Assembly: GCF_008805035.1 (NCBI RefSeq)
Contig: NZ_CP038018.1
Span: forward strand, 1,488,001-1,552,000
Length of the DNA stretch: 64,000 bases
DNA from: Eikenella exigua
GTDB lineage: Bacteria > Pseudomonadota > Gammaproteobacteria > Burkholderiales > Neisseriaceae
Direction: 5' to 3'
Shown: piece after piece, positions 28,594 through 36,470 of the stretch
Position numbering within the stretch: position 1 is the stretch's first letter
Layout of the letters: each line of letters opens with the position of its first letter
Notes under the pieces: model-generated
Told to the model about the DNA's origin: nothing
What the model saw: only the letters and a program-made list of their open reading frames with translations
Databases searched by the model: none
Program-made: the position numbers and the translations under genes

Positions 28594-30246
28594 TTAATAC
28601 AAAAAATCTTCGGCACGAAGCACAAATGATAAGGCCTGCTGCGCCCCCTGCCCGGCTGCCTTATCGGCCGGACAGAAACCGAGCCGGCAGTGCAGGGCCA
28701 GGCTGGCGGCATTGTGCGGCAACACTTGGCCGTGCACTTCGTGCATATTCAGGCGGCCGAAAGCGTATTGTAACGCCAGCTGCCCCAATGTGCCGCCGTG
28801 GCCTTGGCCGCGCGGGCAATCGGGGGTGAGGTAGAAGCCCCATTCGCAGCGGCCACCGCCCAGGTGTTTGAAGCTGGCATAGCCCTGCGCCGCCCCGCCG
28901 GCTTCATACAGCAGCATGGTGAACCCGGGATTGGCCAGCTGGCGGGCAAACCATGCCTGATGCCCATCCCAAGCGATTTCCCTGCTATCGAACATAAAGC
29001 GGCGAATCTCGGGGTGATTGCGCCACTCAAACAGGCGGCGGCAGTCGGCAGGCGCGGCAGGTCGCAGCACGGCAGGCACGAAATCGGCCAAATTATTGGC
29101 TGCTCGCAGCGCGCCGCGCCCATCGCACAGCGCGGCGGCACGGCGGCTTTGCTCTGCCCGCAGGGCAGGCGTTTCGGCCAGCAGACTGGCCAAGCTGGCA
29201 GGCAAATCCGCCATATTGGCCACGCTCGCCACCCCAGCCTGTTGCAAGGTTTCGGCAATGCCGTGTTGGTTTTCTGCCAACACCAGCATCATGGTGGGCA
29301 ATCCCAGGCAGCAGCGTTCCCACGAAGTGCTGCCCGCCGCGCCGATGGCCAAATCGGCTTCGGCCATCAGTTCGGCCATATTGTTTGCGCCCACCAGCAC
29401 GCGGCAGGGATACGGCGCACTTTCGGCAAACGCCTGCACGGCGGCGGTGTGCGGCGCGGTTTTGCCCATCACCACGGTGACGCGGCAGGCGGCAGGCAGG
29501 CTACCTGAAAGCGCCTGCAGCACTGCCAACGTATGGTTGTCCTTATCCACACCACCCAAGGTCACCAAAATATGCTTCAGGTAGCCTTTGTCGGCTTGGG
29601 CAGCACGGCGTTGCAGGCTCGCCGCGCGCCACGTTGCAAATTCTTCGCGCAGTAGGGCGTAGCGCGTGCCGGTGAGCAGGCGGCAGGCGGGCGGCACCAG
29701 GCCGGCGTAATCGGCAGGGGTATGGTCGAGGTTTTGATCCAGCAGCAAATCAGCGGCGTGGGGGCGGTCGGCCAAATCGTCGATCGCCATCAGGCGGCTG
29801 CCCGCAGCGGCTTTAGCGGCCAACTCCCACTCGGCGGATAAGGCGTAGTGGTCGCAAATAATCCAATCCGGCACAAAAGCAAGGATATGCGGCAAGCAAT
29901 CGACGGCATCCTGCGCCTGTGATACCGGCAGCCAATGGGCATGGGCTGGCTGAAAGTGTGTTGCGGCCTTCGCTTCGTTTTGGCAAAGCTCACTGCGTTC
30001 ATTTTTGCTGCGCAGAAGCTCGCAGCGTTCGCTTTCAGGTAGCCTTACGGCCTGCGGCGGCACGGGCAGCAACACCAAGCCGAAACCGGCACGCCCGATG
30101 GTTTCGCCCAAATGGCCGGGCAGCGCACGGCAGATAAAGCGCACCTCATGGCCGCGCCGCGAAAGCCCGTGCGCCAGCGTGAGGCAGCGCATGATGTGGC
30201 CGCTGCCGATTTGGAGGGAGGCATCTGCACGGATTAAAATCTTCAT
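28594..30246 (-). CDS. Fused PseG-PseH: UDP-sugar hydrolase and amino-sugar N-acetyltransferase
   Basis: Bifunctional pseudaminic acid enzyme of 550 residues. The N-terminal part (1 to about 390) is PseG, which removes UDP from UDP-2,4-diacetamido-2,4,6-trideoxy-L-altrose: MKILIRADASLQIGSGHIMR places the catalytic His at residue 17 as in Campylobacter PseG, with DWIICDHYAL, AIDDLADRPH, ILVTLGGVDKDN and AIGAAGSTSWERCCLGLP. The C-terminal part (about 394-550) is a GNAT acetyltransferase of PseH type (RLFEWRNHPEIRRFM, WGFYLTPDCPRGQGHGG, HNAASLALHCRLGF). The ATG at 30246 is preferred over a TTG at 30264. Residues about 68-100 are an in-frame DUS-linked insert. Confidence 0.9.
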   Translation of the reverse strand: MKILIRADASLQIGSGHIMRCLTLAHGLSRRGHEVRFICRALPGHLGETIGRAGFGLVLLPVPPQAVRLPESERCELLRSKNERSELCQNEAKAATHFQPAHAHWLPVSQAQDAVDCLPHILAFVPDWIICDHYALSAEWELAAKAAAGSRLMAIDDLADRPHAADLLLDQNLDHTPADYAGLVPPACRLLTGTRYALLREEFATWRAASLQRRAAQADKGYLKHILVTLGGVDKDNHTLAVLQALSGSLPAACRVTVVMGKTAPHTAAVQAFAESAPYPCRVLVGANNMAELMAEADLAIGAAGSTSWERCCLGLPTMMLVLAENQHGIAETLQQAGVASVANMADLPASLASLLAETPALRAEQSRRAAALCDGRGALRAANNLADFVPAVLRPAAPADCRRLFEWRNHPEIRRFMFDSREIAWDGHQAWFARQLANPGFTMLLYEAGGAAQGYASFKHLGGGRCEWGFYLTPDCPRGQGHGGTLGQLALQYAFGRLNMHEVHGQVLPHNAASLALHCRLGFCPADKAAGQGAQQALSFVLRAEDFLY

Positions 30247-30308
30247 CGTTTGGTCTTTAATCAAAGGCTACCTGAAAGCGGATTCAGCGAGCTGCTACGC
30301 GGCAAAAA

Positions 30309-31076
30309 CTAATCACCCATCTCCTGCAACACGCGCCACATCATTTCCGCCCGCGCCCAATCTTCCGGCGTATCAATATCCTGCACACGATAGCGCGGCA
30401 ACTTCACGGCAGCAGCTTGGCTATTGAAAATCGGTTTTTCCGTCAGCCAAGCCTCGGCATTGCCCCAATAAAACTGCCCCGCATCGTGCCAAGCATGTTC
30501 CAAATCCTGCGAGCGCACGGCAAAATTCTCCGGCTGAAACATCGACACGCCGCCCTGCTCGTTTAGCCGCAGGGCCCGCTGGATAGGAAAGGGGAAATCG
30601 GTTACCGAAAAGGCATAATCGCCACCGCTTTGGCGCAGCGTATCCAGCCCGCGTTGCAGGTCGGCAGGGCACACAAAAGGGGCGGTGGCATACAGGCAGC
30701 AGACTTCGGGCAAGACTGGCTTGGGGCTAGCTGAACAATCCGGCTGCCCGCTCTTGCCGTGCAGCAACCCGCTGCGTTCACTTTCAGACAACCGCTCCGC
30801 CAGCAGCGTAGCAACAGCATGGCGCATCACGGCGCCGGTGGTGGCGAAATCATCCGCCAGCTCGGGCGGGCGCACAAACGGGGTTTCCGCACCATATTGC
30901 CGCGCCACGGCGGCGATTTCTTCATCATCGGTCGACACCGCCACACGCGTAAAGCAGCCGCTCTCCAGTGCAGCTTCGATGGAATAGGCAATCATTGGCT
31001 TGTCGTTGAATAGCTTGATGTTTTTGCGCGGAATGCGTTTGCTGCCGCCGCGGGCGGGAATGATGCAAAGGGTCAT
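30309..31076 (-). CDS. pseF: Pseudaminic acid cytidylyltransferase
   Basis: Activates pseudaminic acid with CTP to CMP-pseudaminic acid, the donor for the GT52 transferase. Length 255 residues from the ATG at 31076; longer in-frame readings have no matching N-terminus. Motifs: MTLCIIPARGGSKRIPRKNI (nucleotide-binding opening), SIEAALESGCFTRVAVSTDD, RPPELADDFATTGAVMRHAV, CCLYATAPFVCPADL, DAGQFYWGNAEAWL and RVQDIDTPEDWARAE. Residues about 90-115 (RLSESERSGLLHGKSG) form an insert not expected in the family, encoded by a degenerate DUS-flanked repeat. It is 62 bases upstream of the PseG-PseH gene. Confidence 0.92.
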   Translation of the reverse strand: MTLCIIPARGGSKRIPRKNIKLFNDKPMIAYSIEAALESGCFTRVAVSTDDEEIAAVARQYGAETPFVRPPELADDFATTGAVMRHAVATLLAERLSESERSGLLHGKSGQPDCSASPKPVLPEVCCLYATAPFVCPADLQRGLDTLRQSGGDYAFSVTDFPFPIQRALRLNEQGGVSMFQPENFAVRSQDLEHAWHDAGQFYWGNAEAWLTEKPIFNSQAAAVKLPRYRVQDIDTPEDWARAEMMWRVLQEMGD

Positions 31077-31137
31077 GGAGTAGCGGTTTCTGCCGGCCTT
31101 TGGGAAGGCGTGGCGCATACGGTTTATTAAGGCGGGG

Positions 31138-31143
31138 ATTATA
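31138..31143 (-). promoter_or_regulatory. Candidate -10 box upstream of pseF
   Basis: TATAAT on the minus strand, about 62 bases before the pseF start, just after the eikDUS hairpin that ends the nitroreductase unit. No convincing -35, so this is only a candidate internal promoter for pseF and the genes below it. Confidence 0.3.
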
Positions 31144-31265
31144 GCTGATTTGAGCAGTCGGCCGCAGCGGTTTGCGATGGGTGTAGGCAGGGATTGCGGT
31201 GGGCACAACAAGGGTTTCGGCGGAGCCTTGGCATGGCAAATATAAAATCCGCCCGTTTATCAAAA

Positions 31266-31293
31266 AGGCTACCTGAAACTTTTCAGGTAGCCT
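31266..31293 (-). terminator. Tight inverted eikDUS pair after the nitroreductase gene
   Basis: AGGCTACCTGAA at 31266-31277 and TTCAGGTAGCCT at 31282-31293, a 12-bp stem with a 4-base loop, 20 bases past the stop. Confidence 0.65.
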
Positions 31294-31312
31294 CAAATTT
31301 GTATACAGCGCT

Positions 31313-32038
31313 TCAAATATGCCGATACACCTCGTCAAACGGCAGGCGGTAGCGTTCGCCCCAAATGCCGTGGCCTTCTTTTTGTATGCCGCAGGCCACA
31401 ATCATATTGATTTCTGCGCCGCGCGGCAGGTTCAGAATGCGTTTTACGCAACGGCTGTCCAGCCCCTCCATCGGGCAGGTGTCGTAGCCGGCTTCGGCCA
31501 TGGCGAGCATAAAGGTTTGTGCCGCCAAGCCGCAGCTTTTGTGCACCACGATACGCATATCGGCTTCAGACACGTCGCGCATCATCGGGCGGAACAGGCC
31601 GATGCTCCATGCCAGCATTGTGCGGAACGCGCCGAGCAGGCCGAAGCAGCGAGCGTAAACAAAGGGCATGAGCTTGTTGCGGTAGCCTTCTTCCGCCTGA
31701 ATGCGTTTGGCCTGTTTTTCGGGCGGGCTGTTGCGTTGGATGTTGCCGCGCTCAAAATCGAGCACGGTTTGAGCGCGGCTGCGGTGCAGGTCTTGGCGGG
31801 TAACGAACACCACCATCTGCGGCGCGGTGGCAGCGGCTTTTTGGCCAAGGCAGGCTGCAGTGAGCTGCTTCAACACGGCAGCATCGGTGATGTGGTAGAA
31901 CTCGTAAAGCTGCATATTGGAGCTACTGGGAGCCAGCTGGGCAAGGCGCAGGCACTGGCGTACGGTGTCGGCATCAATGGGGGCGTCGCCGTAGTGGCGC
32001 ACGGAGCGGCGGCGTTCGAGGGCTTGTTGCAGGGTCAT
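31313..32038 (-). CDS. Nitroreductase family protein
   Basis: FMN-dependent oxidoreductase of 241 residues. FMN-binding pattern at the N-terminus: ALERRRSVRHYGDAPIDAD and CLRLAQLAPSSSNMQLYEFY; C-terminal: SCGLAAQTFMLAMAEAGYDTCPMEGLD and INMIVACGIQKEGH. A hydrophobic stretch in the middle (LLGAFRTMLAWSIGLFRPMM) could be an amphipathic or membrane-contact segment. Substrate unknown. It splits the pseudaminic acid genes and has no obvious role in glycan synthesis. Confidence 0.88.
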   Translation of the reverse strand: MTLQQALERRRSVRHYGDAPIDADTVRQCLRLAQLAPSSSNMQLYEFYHITDAAVLKQLTAACLGQKAAATAPQMVVFVTRQDLHRSRAQTVLDFERGNIQRNSPPEKQAKRIQAEEGYRNKLMPFVYARCFGLLGAFRTMLAWSIGLFRPMMRDVSEADMRIVVHKSCGLAAQTFMLAMAEAGYDTCPMEGLDSRCVKRILNLPRGAEINMIVACGIQKEGHGIWGERYRLPFDEVYRHI

Positions 32039-32142
32039 GATTACTCCTTCAGGTAGCCTGAAAACATTATTTTAAACAATGCATAAAATGATTGCATTAA
32101 TCCTTAATAAGCGCAGGCGGTGGCAATGTACTATTTGGGATC

Positions 32143-32645
32143 TCACTCTGCCACCGGGCCGCTTTGAAACACCAGCCGCAAATCTTCTCGGCAGCTGCCA
32201 ACGAGCGTCCACACGGCGGTATTCGGCATAGGCATGGCAGTTTGAAAGGCACGGAAGGCTGCCATGTCGGCAGGAGAGGCTACCTGAAAGCCCAACAGCT
32301 TCCACGCCAATAAGGCAATCCAAAGCCCGTGACCGAACAACAAACTGCCATCGGGCAACTGATGCCATTGCTGCAAAAACGCCTCCAGCCGTGCATCGAA
32401 ATCGGCAAAGCTGTCTGCGCCCTGCCCTACTCGCTCGTTCACATCGCCGCGCTGCCAATAGGCCGGCGCTCGCTAGGGCTGAGCTTGGCGATCAAATCGA
32501 ATGGCAGATAGGAAAATTCGTTTAAACAGGGCAACTCAGCGGGCTCGATGCCGTAGTGCCGGCAATAGGGTGCGGTGGTTTCGCGGGTGCGGCACATTTG
32601 GGATACGAACACCGGGCGGCTTGAAGTTATGCTGTAGAAGTGCAC
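32143..32645 (-). pseudogene. Histidine-phosphatase (phosphoglycerate-mutase-like) gene, broken
   Basis: Two frames join to one histidine-phosphatase protein: RPVFVSQMCRTRETTAPYCR then PCLNEFSYLPFDLIAKLSPSE in the upstream frame, and YWQRGDVNERVGQGADSFAD, then GSLLFGHGLWIALLAWKLL in the downstream frame. The shift lies near 32462. The 5' end is also missing: the catalytic RHG motif that should open the family is absent, and the remaining start abuts a DUS-bounded hairpin (32656-32693). One uptake sequence is read in frame near 32277. The product cannot be active. Confidence 0.75.
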
Positions 32646-32655
32646 TACGTTCGTT

Positions 32656-32693
32656 TTCAGGTAGCCTTTATACTTTAATAAAGGCTACCTGAA
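32656..32693. repeat. Inverted eikDUS pair
   Basis: TTCAGGTAGCCT at 32656-32667 and AGGCTACCTGAA at 32682-32693, at the truncated 5' end of the phosphatase pseudogene and behind the next gene upstream on the minus strand. Confidence 0.65.
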
Positions 32694-32775
32694 CATGAAC
32701 AGTCTTGTCTGCGTCAAGACCTCTTCATCAGCAAGCAGGGGGAAGCTTGCTCACACACATATCTTACGGCTGTTG

Positions 32776-33171
32776 CTATCTGCCAAACGGTGCAGCAAAC
32801 CGATCCAGCAAACGCTGCTTTTCCCGATTCACGGCTTCCTCATCCAAATGACCACATTTTTCAGGCGAAAAATCGGGATTGGATCGGCGGAATGCATCTT
32901 GATACGTCTGGTAAAACATTTGTGGAAAAGCTTTGTCGTCAGGCGCTACGCGATTCATATGAATCACCATGTTTTGCTGAATGGGGTTGCCCTCGGCAAA
33001 AAATGGGTCGTTTCCCTGCGACAGGCCGCACAGCACCAATGCCTGATGTGCCTGCCCGAGCATGGCTGCAACCATAAGCGCATAACCACGTTCTTGCTCA
33101 GGCGACGGAGGCTCGGCCCGGGCAGCAAATACCGTGCAGGCCAGTAATATCCATAATGCTTTATTTGTCAT
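32776..33171 (-). CDS. Small secreted protein, function unknown
   Basis: A 131-residue protein with a signal peptide (NKALWILLACTVFAARAEPP; cleavage likely after ARA). The mature part is about 110 residues, helical, with two Cys (LVLCGLSQGND and EKCGHLDEE) that could form one disulfide in the periplasm. I know no family for it. It stands alone between pseC and the phosphatase pseudogene on the same strand. Confidence 0.6.
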   Translation of the reverse strand: MTNKALWILLACTVFAARAEPPSPEQERGYALMVAAMLGQAHQALVLCGLSQGNDPFFAEGNPIQQNMVIHMNRVAPDDKAFPQMFYQTYQDAFRRSNPDFSPEKCGHLDEEAVNREKQRLLDRFAAPFGR

Positions 33172-33183
33172 GATTTTTCTCTC

Positions 33184-33249
33184 AGGCAGCAGAAATTTTA
33201 GCTTTGCAGAAACTCATCTTCCTGCGGAAACCTCGTTTTCAGGCTGCCT
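33184..33249. repeat. Long DUS-bounded element, copy C (degenerate)
   Basis: A variant AGGCAGCAGAAA end, the core TTTTAGCTTTGCAGAAACTC and the closing end TTTTCAGGCTGCCT. The core matches the elements at 19691 and 59245. Both ends carry base changes from the eikDUS. It lies between pseC and the small secreted protein gene. Confidence 0.5.
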
Positions 33250-33266
33250 CCCCTCGCTGCCAAAGA

Positions 33267-34424
33267 CTACCTGAAAGCCCGTTCCAACACTTCCGCCACT
33301 TTATCCTGTTCGGCTTCAGTCAGATCAAAATACAGCGGAATGCTGATTGTGCCGGCGTAGTAGGCTTCGGCGCGGGGGAAGTCGCCTGTTTTGAAACCGA
33401 AGTATTGGCGGTAGTAGGGCTGGGTGTGGACGGGAATATAGTGCACGTTGGCGCCGATGCCATTTTGCCGCAGAAAGTCGAACACTTGGCGGCGGGTTTT
33501 GCCGCTGTCGGCGCGGACTTGTACGGGGTAGAGATGCAAGGCGGAGCGGCTTTCTGGATGTCGGTACGGCAAGACGAGCGGCAGATGGGCAAGCAGGCGG
33601 TCGTATCGCGCGGCGAGCTCGTGGCGGCGGGCGACAAATTCGTCGATGCGGGTCATCTGGCTCACGCCGAGGGCGGCTTGCAGTTCGGTCATGCGGTAGT
33701 TGTAGCCGAGGTCGATTTGCTGGTAATACCAAGCCCCATCCGGCTCCTGAGTCATTTCTTCAGGATTGCGGGTGATGCCGTGGCTGCGCAGCAGGGCGAG
33801 TTTAGCGGCAAGCTCTGGGCTGTTGGTGAGGGCTGCGCCGCCTTCGGCGGTGGTGATGATTTTGACGGGGTGAAAACTGAATACGGTGATGTCGCTATAT
33901 TGGCAGTTGCCAACTTTGCCGCCCTGATAACTGCCGCCAACGGCATGGGAGGCATCTTCGATGATTTTGAAGCCGTATTCTTTGGATAATGCGTGGATTT
34001 TCCGCATATCACAGGGTTCACCCGAAAAGTGAATCGGCACAACGATTTTGGGCAGGCTACCTGAAACTTTGGCCGCTTTCAGCTTGGCTTCCAGCGCAGC
34101 GGGGGACATATTCAGGGTGTGCGGGTCGATGTCTACAAAATCCACATCAGCACCGCAATAGCGGGCGCAGTTAGCAGAGGCGGTGAAAGTGATGGGAGAT
34201 GTCCACAGGCTGTCGCCTTTGCCCAGGCCGAGGGCGAGGCAGGCGAGGTGCAGGGCGGAGGTGGCGCTGTTTACAGCAACGGCGTGCTGCACACCGCAGT
34301 AATTCTTCAGGCTGTCTTCAAAGGCAGGCACTTGCGGGCCTTGGGTGAGAAAGTCGGATTGGAGCACACGCACGACAGTGGCTATGTCGGCTTCAGAGAT
34401 GGTTTGGCGGCCGTAGGGGATCAT
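33267..34424 (-). CDS. pseC: UDP-4-amino-4,6-dideoxy-N-acetyl-beta-L-altrosamine transaminase
   Basis: PLP aminotransferase of the DegT/DnrJ/EryC1 family, second step of pseudaminic acid synthesis, acting on the 4-keto product of PseB. Length 385 residues. The internal aldimine Lys is expected at residue 188 in FSFHPVKIITTAEGG. Also visible: MIPYGRQTISEADI, SDFLTQGPQVPAFE, AVNSATSALHLACLALGLG, IIEDASHAVGGSY, YNYRMTELQAALG and GIGANVHYIPVHTQPYY (PseC-specific block). It is separated from pseB by a lipoprotein gene. Confidence 0.94.
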   Translation of the reverse strand: MIPYGRQTISEADIATVVRVLQSDFLTQGPQVPAFEDSLKNYCGVQHAVAVNSATSALHLACLALGLGKGDSLWTSPITFTASANCARYCGADVDFVDIDPHTLNMSPAALEAKLKAAKVSGSLPKIVVPIHFSGEPCDMRKIHALSKEYGFKIIEDASHAVGGSYQGGKVGNCQYSDITVFSFHPVKIITTAEGGAALTNSPELAAKLALLRSHGITRNPEEMTQEPDGAWYYQQIDLGYNYRMTELQAALGVSQMTRIDEFVARRHELAARYDRLLAHLPLVLPYRHPESRSALHLYPVQVRADSGKTRRQVFDFLRQNGIGANVHYIPVHTQPYYRQYFGFKTGDFPRAEAYYAGTISIPLYFDLTEAEQDKVAEVLERAFR

Positions 34425-34500
34425 GAGGGAGTCCTTTAGTTGGATAGATGGGTTTGTTGTGGAAATGGCTTTTCTACTGCGCAGCTGCCGAGATTTTATT

Positions 34501-34535
34501 TTCAGGTAGCCTTTATGGATGCAAGCTACCTGAAA
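34501..34535 (-). terminator. Imperfect inverted eikDUS pair after the lipoprotein gene
   Basis: TTCAGGTAGCCT at 34501-34512 and AGCTACCTGAA at 34524-34534, right after the stop of the lipoprotein gene on the minus strand. Confidence 0.55.
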
Positions 34536-34542
34536 TTAGGTT

Positions 34543-35106
34543 TTAATTACTTCCCATATTCCCGTTTATCATCGGCTGCTCTTGCTCTATTTGCTGAGGT
34601 TTTTTCTGCCGCATAGGAACAGGGGAAACTCGTGGCTGAGTAACTGTTGTAGGAGCTCCTTGTTTTACACCACTTCGTCCTAATAATTGATCAATGACAG
34701 GTTCCATTTTGGTTTGTGTGGAAGCAAATTTTGTCAATGCAAGACCACCGCCTCCACGCAAATGATATTCTGCTTGCGCAATTTGTCTTCCTTCTTTCCA
34801 AAGATATAATTCGGCATGTGATAGGTAAGTAGTTACGTCCCAAGAACGCAAAGCAGTATAAGTCATAGAATAAACACAACATTGTGCTGATTTATTTTCT
34901 ACAACTTGCGACTGAATATTATGATATGCCAACCGATTTTGCAGTACGCTAACAAAATCTCTAACCTGCACACGCGGGTTATTCTCAATACAGATTTCCC
35001 TAATATCCTCAGCCGCACTAACAGGTTGAACCGTAATTGATGTACATGCAAAAAGGACGGTTGCTCCTAGCAATACTGCCAAAAGTCTCTTTTGATTTGA
35101 ATACAT
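34543..35106 (-). CDS. Putative lipoprotein (resembles the Sbal_3080 type)
   Basis: A 187-residue exported protein from the ATG at 35106 (MYSNQKRLLAVLLGATVLF), with lipobox LFAC followed by TSITVQPVSAAEDI. An upstream in-frame start at 35178 would run through an uptake sequence and is rejected. The mature domain has ICIENNPRVQVRDFVSVLQN and a Cys-Cys pair in SAQCCVYSMTYTALRSWD, then a Pro/Gln-rich tail (RVSPVPMRQKKPQQ). The layout recalls a small lipoprotein family annotated as Sbal_3080, from memory only. No link to pseudaminic acid synthesis is apparent although it lies between pseB and pseC. The DNA is more AT-rich than its neighbours, which suggests separate acquisition. Confidence 0.6.
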   Translation of the reverse strand: MYSNQKRLLAVLLGATVLFACTSITVQPVSAAEDIREICIENNPRVQVRDFVSVLQNRLAYHNIQSQVVENKSAQCCVYSMTYTALRSWDVTTYLSHAELYLWKEGRQIAQAEYHLRGGGGLALTKFASTQTKMEPVIDQLLGRSGVKQGAPTTVTQPRVSPVPMRQKKPQQIEQEQPMINGNMGSN

Positions 35107-35140
35107 AATTTTCTCCTTTAATGTCTCCATCATAAAATTC

Positions 35141-35202
35141 AGGCTACCTGAAAATTGTTCAACTAGTTTTAACTTCATTGAAGCTTCCCTTTCAGGTAGC
35201 CT
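35141..35202 (-). terminator. Inverted eikDUS pair after pseB
   Basis: AGGCTACCTGAA at 35141-35152 and TTCAGGTAGCCT at 35191-35202 with a 38-base loop, just after the pseB stop (35209). A weak terminator at best. Confidence 0.45.
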
Positions 35203-35208
35203 TCTCTA

Positions 35209-36207
35209 TCAAATCGCGCCGATTTTCTCTTTGTTAGCCTCAATCCACGCCTGCAATTCCTCGCGCGTCATCCATTCCGTGTTGTTGTTGCTGGCATACA
35301 CGAAGCCTTCGGGCACTTTCACGCCGTTTTTGATGCGCTCGGGCGTTTCATCCCAGCCGTTGATGGCGGGCAGGATTTTGAAGTGTTCGGGATATTCGTA
35401 AGTGTGGAACGAGTCTTCCGCGCCAATCATCTGCTCGTGCAGTTTTTCGCCGGGGCGGATGCCGACGGTTTCCTGCGCGCATTCGGGTGCAACGGCGGCA
35501 GCCAAGTCGCAAATGTTCATGGACGGGATTTTTTTCACATAAATTTCGCCGCCCACCATGTCGTCAAACGCGTGCCACACCAGCTCCACACCCTGTTCCA
35601 GCGAAATCATAAATCGGGTCATGCGCGGGTCGGTAATCGGCAGCGTGCCGCGTGCGCGTTGGGTGAGGAAAAACGGTATCACCGAGCCGCGCGAGCCCAT
35701 CACGTTGCCGTAGCGCACCACGGCGAAGCGGCAGCCGTGTTCGCCGGAATAGGCGTTGCCGGCCACGAAGAGTTTGTCGCTGGCGAGCTTGGTCGCGCCG
35801 TATAAATTGACGGGGCTGCTGGCTTTGTCGGTGGACAGGGCGACGACGCGTTTCACGCCTTTGTCGATGCAGGCGTCAATCAGGTTCATTGCGCCGTTGA
35901 TGTTGGTTTTCACGCACTCAAACGGGTTGTATTCGGCGGTGGGGACGATTTTGGTGGCGGCGGCATGGACGACGTAATCCACGCCGTCGAGCGCGCGGTA
36001 CAGGCGGTCTTTGTCGCGCACGTCGCCGATGAAGAAGCGCACGCGTTTGTCGCCCTGAAATTTTTTCGCCATTTCCCACTGCTTCATTTCGTCGCGGGAG
36101 AAGATGATGATTTTTTTGGGATTGTATTTGGCTAAGGTCATGGGCACGAAGGTGTTGCCGAACGAGCCGGTGCCGCCGGTTACGAGGATGGTGGAGTTAG
36201 AAAGCAT
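35209..36207 (-). CDS. pseB: UDP-N-acetylglucosamine 4,6-dehydratase (inverting)
   Basis: First enzyme of pseudaminic acid synthesis: makes UDP-2-acetamido-2,6-dideoxy-beta-L-arabino-4-hexulose from UDP-GlcNAc (dehydration plus C5 inversion). Length 332 residues, normal for PseB/FlaA1. The NADP-binding loop is TGGTGSFGNTFV (10-21). The active-site blocks are LSTDKASSPVNLYGATK, with Asp127, Lys128 and Tyr136. Other family blocks: HAAATKIVPTAEYNPFEC, RYGNVMGSRGSVIPFF, ITDPRMTRFMISLEQGVEL and GIRPGEKLHEQMI. Head of the locus, with a good extended -10 upstream. Confidence 0.96.
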   Translation of the reverse strand: MLSNSTILVTGGTGSFGNTFVPMTLAKYNPKKIIIFSRDEMKQWEMAKKFQGDKRVRFFIGDVRDKDRLYRALDGVDYVVHAAATKIVPTAEYNPFECVKTNINGAMNLIDACIDKGVKRVVALSTDKASSPVNLYGATKLASDKLFVAGNAYSGEHGCRFAVVRYGNVMGSRGSVIPFFLTQRARGTLPITDPRMTRFMISLEQGVELVWHAFDDMVGGEIYVKKIPSMNICDLAAAVAPECAQETVGIRPGEKLHEQMIGAEDSFHTYEYPEHFKILPAINGWDETPERIKNGVKVPEGFVYASNNNTEWMTREELQAWIEANKEKIGAI

Positions 36208-36292
36208 GAATAACCTGTTGTTTTAGCTTAATGGAATCGCTGATTCCACCGCAAAATCATTTTAATGGAAACAGCGTAATATGAAGTGGCGG

Positions 36293-36301
36293 ATTATAGC
36301 A
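36293..36301 (-). promoter_or_regulatory. Extended -10 promoter for pseB
   Basis: On the minus strand TGCTATAAT is an exact extended -10 element (TGnTATAAT), about 86 bases before the pseB ATG. The -35 is weak, as expected for extended -10 promoters. Likely start of transcription for the pseudaminic acid locus. Confidence 0.5.
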
Positions 36302-36470
36302 CCGGCATTCGGCGGCTTCTATCGTGCCGCAGGCTACCTGAAAGGCGGCAGCGCAGTTTCCTTAATAGTCGTAAGAAATAAAAATAACCGCATGGACTCA
36401 CCCCATCCCACTCCTATTTGAAATAGCCATACATTACAATGACACTTTTCCCCATATTCCCCTACCGCTT

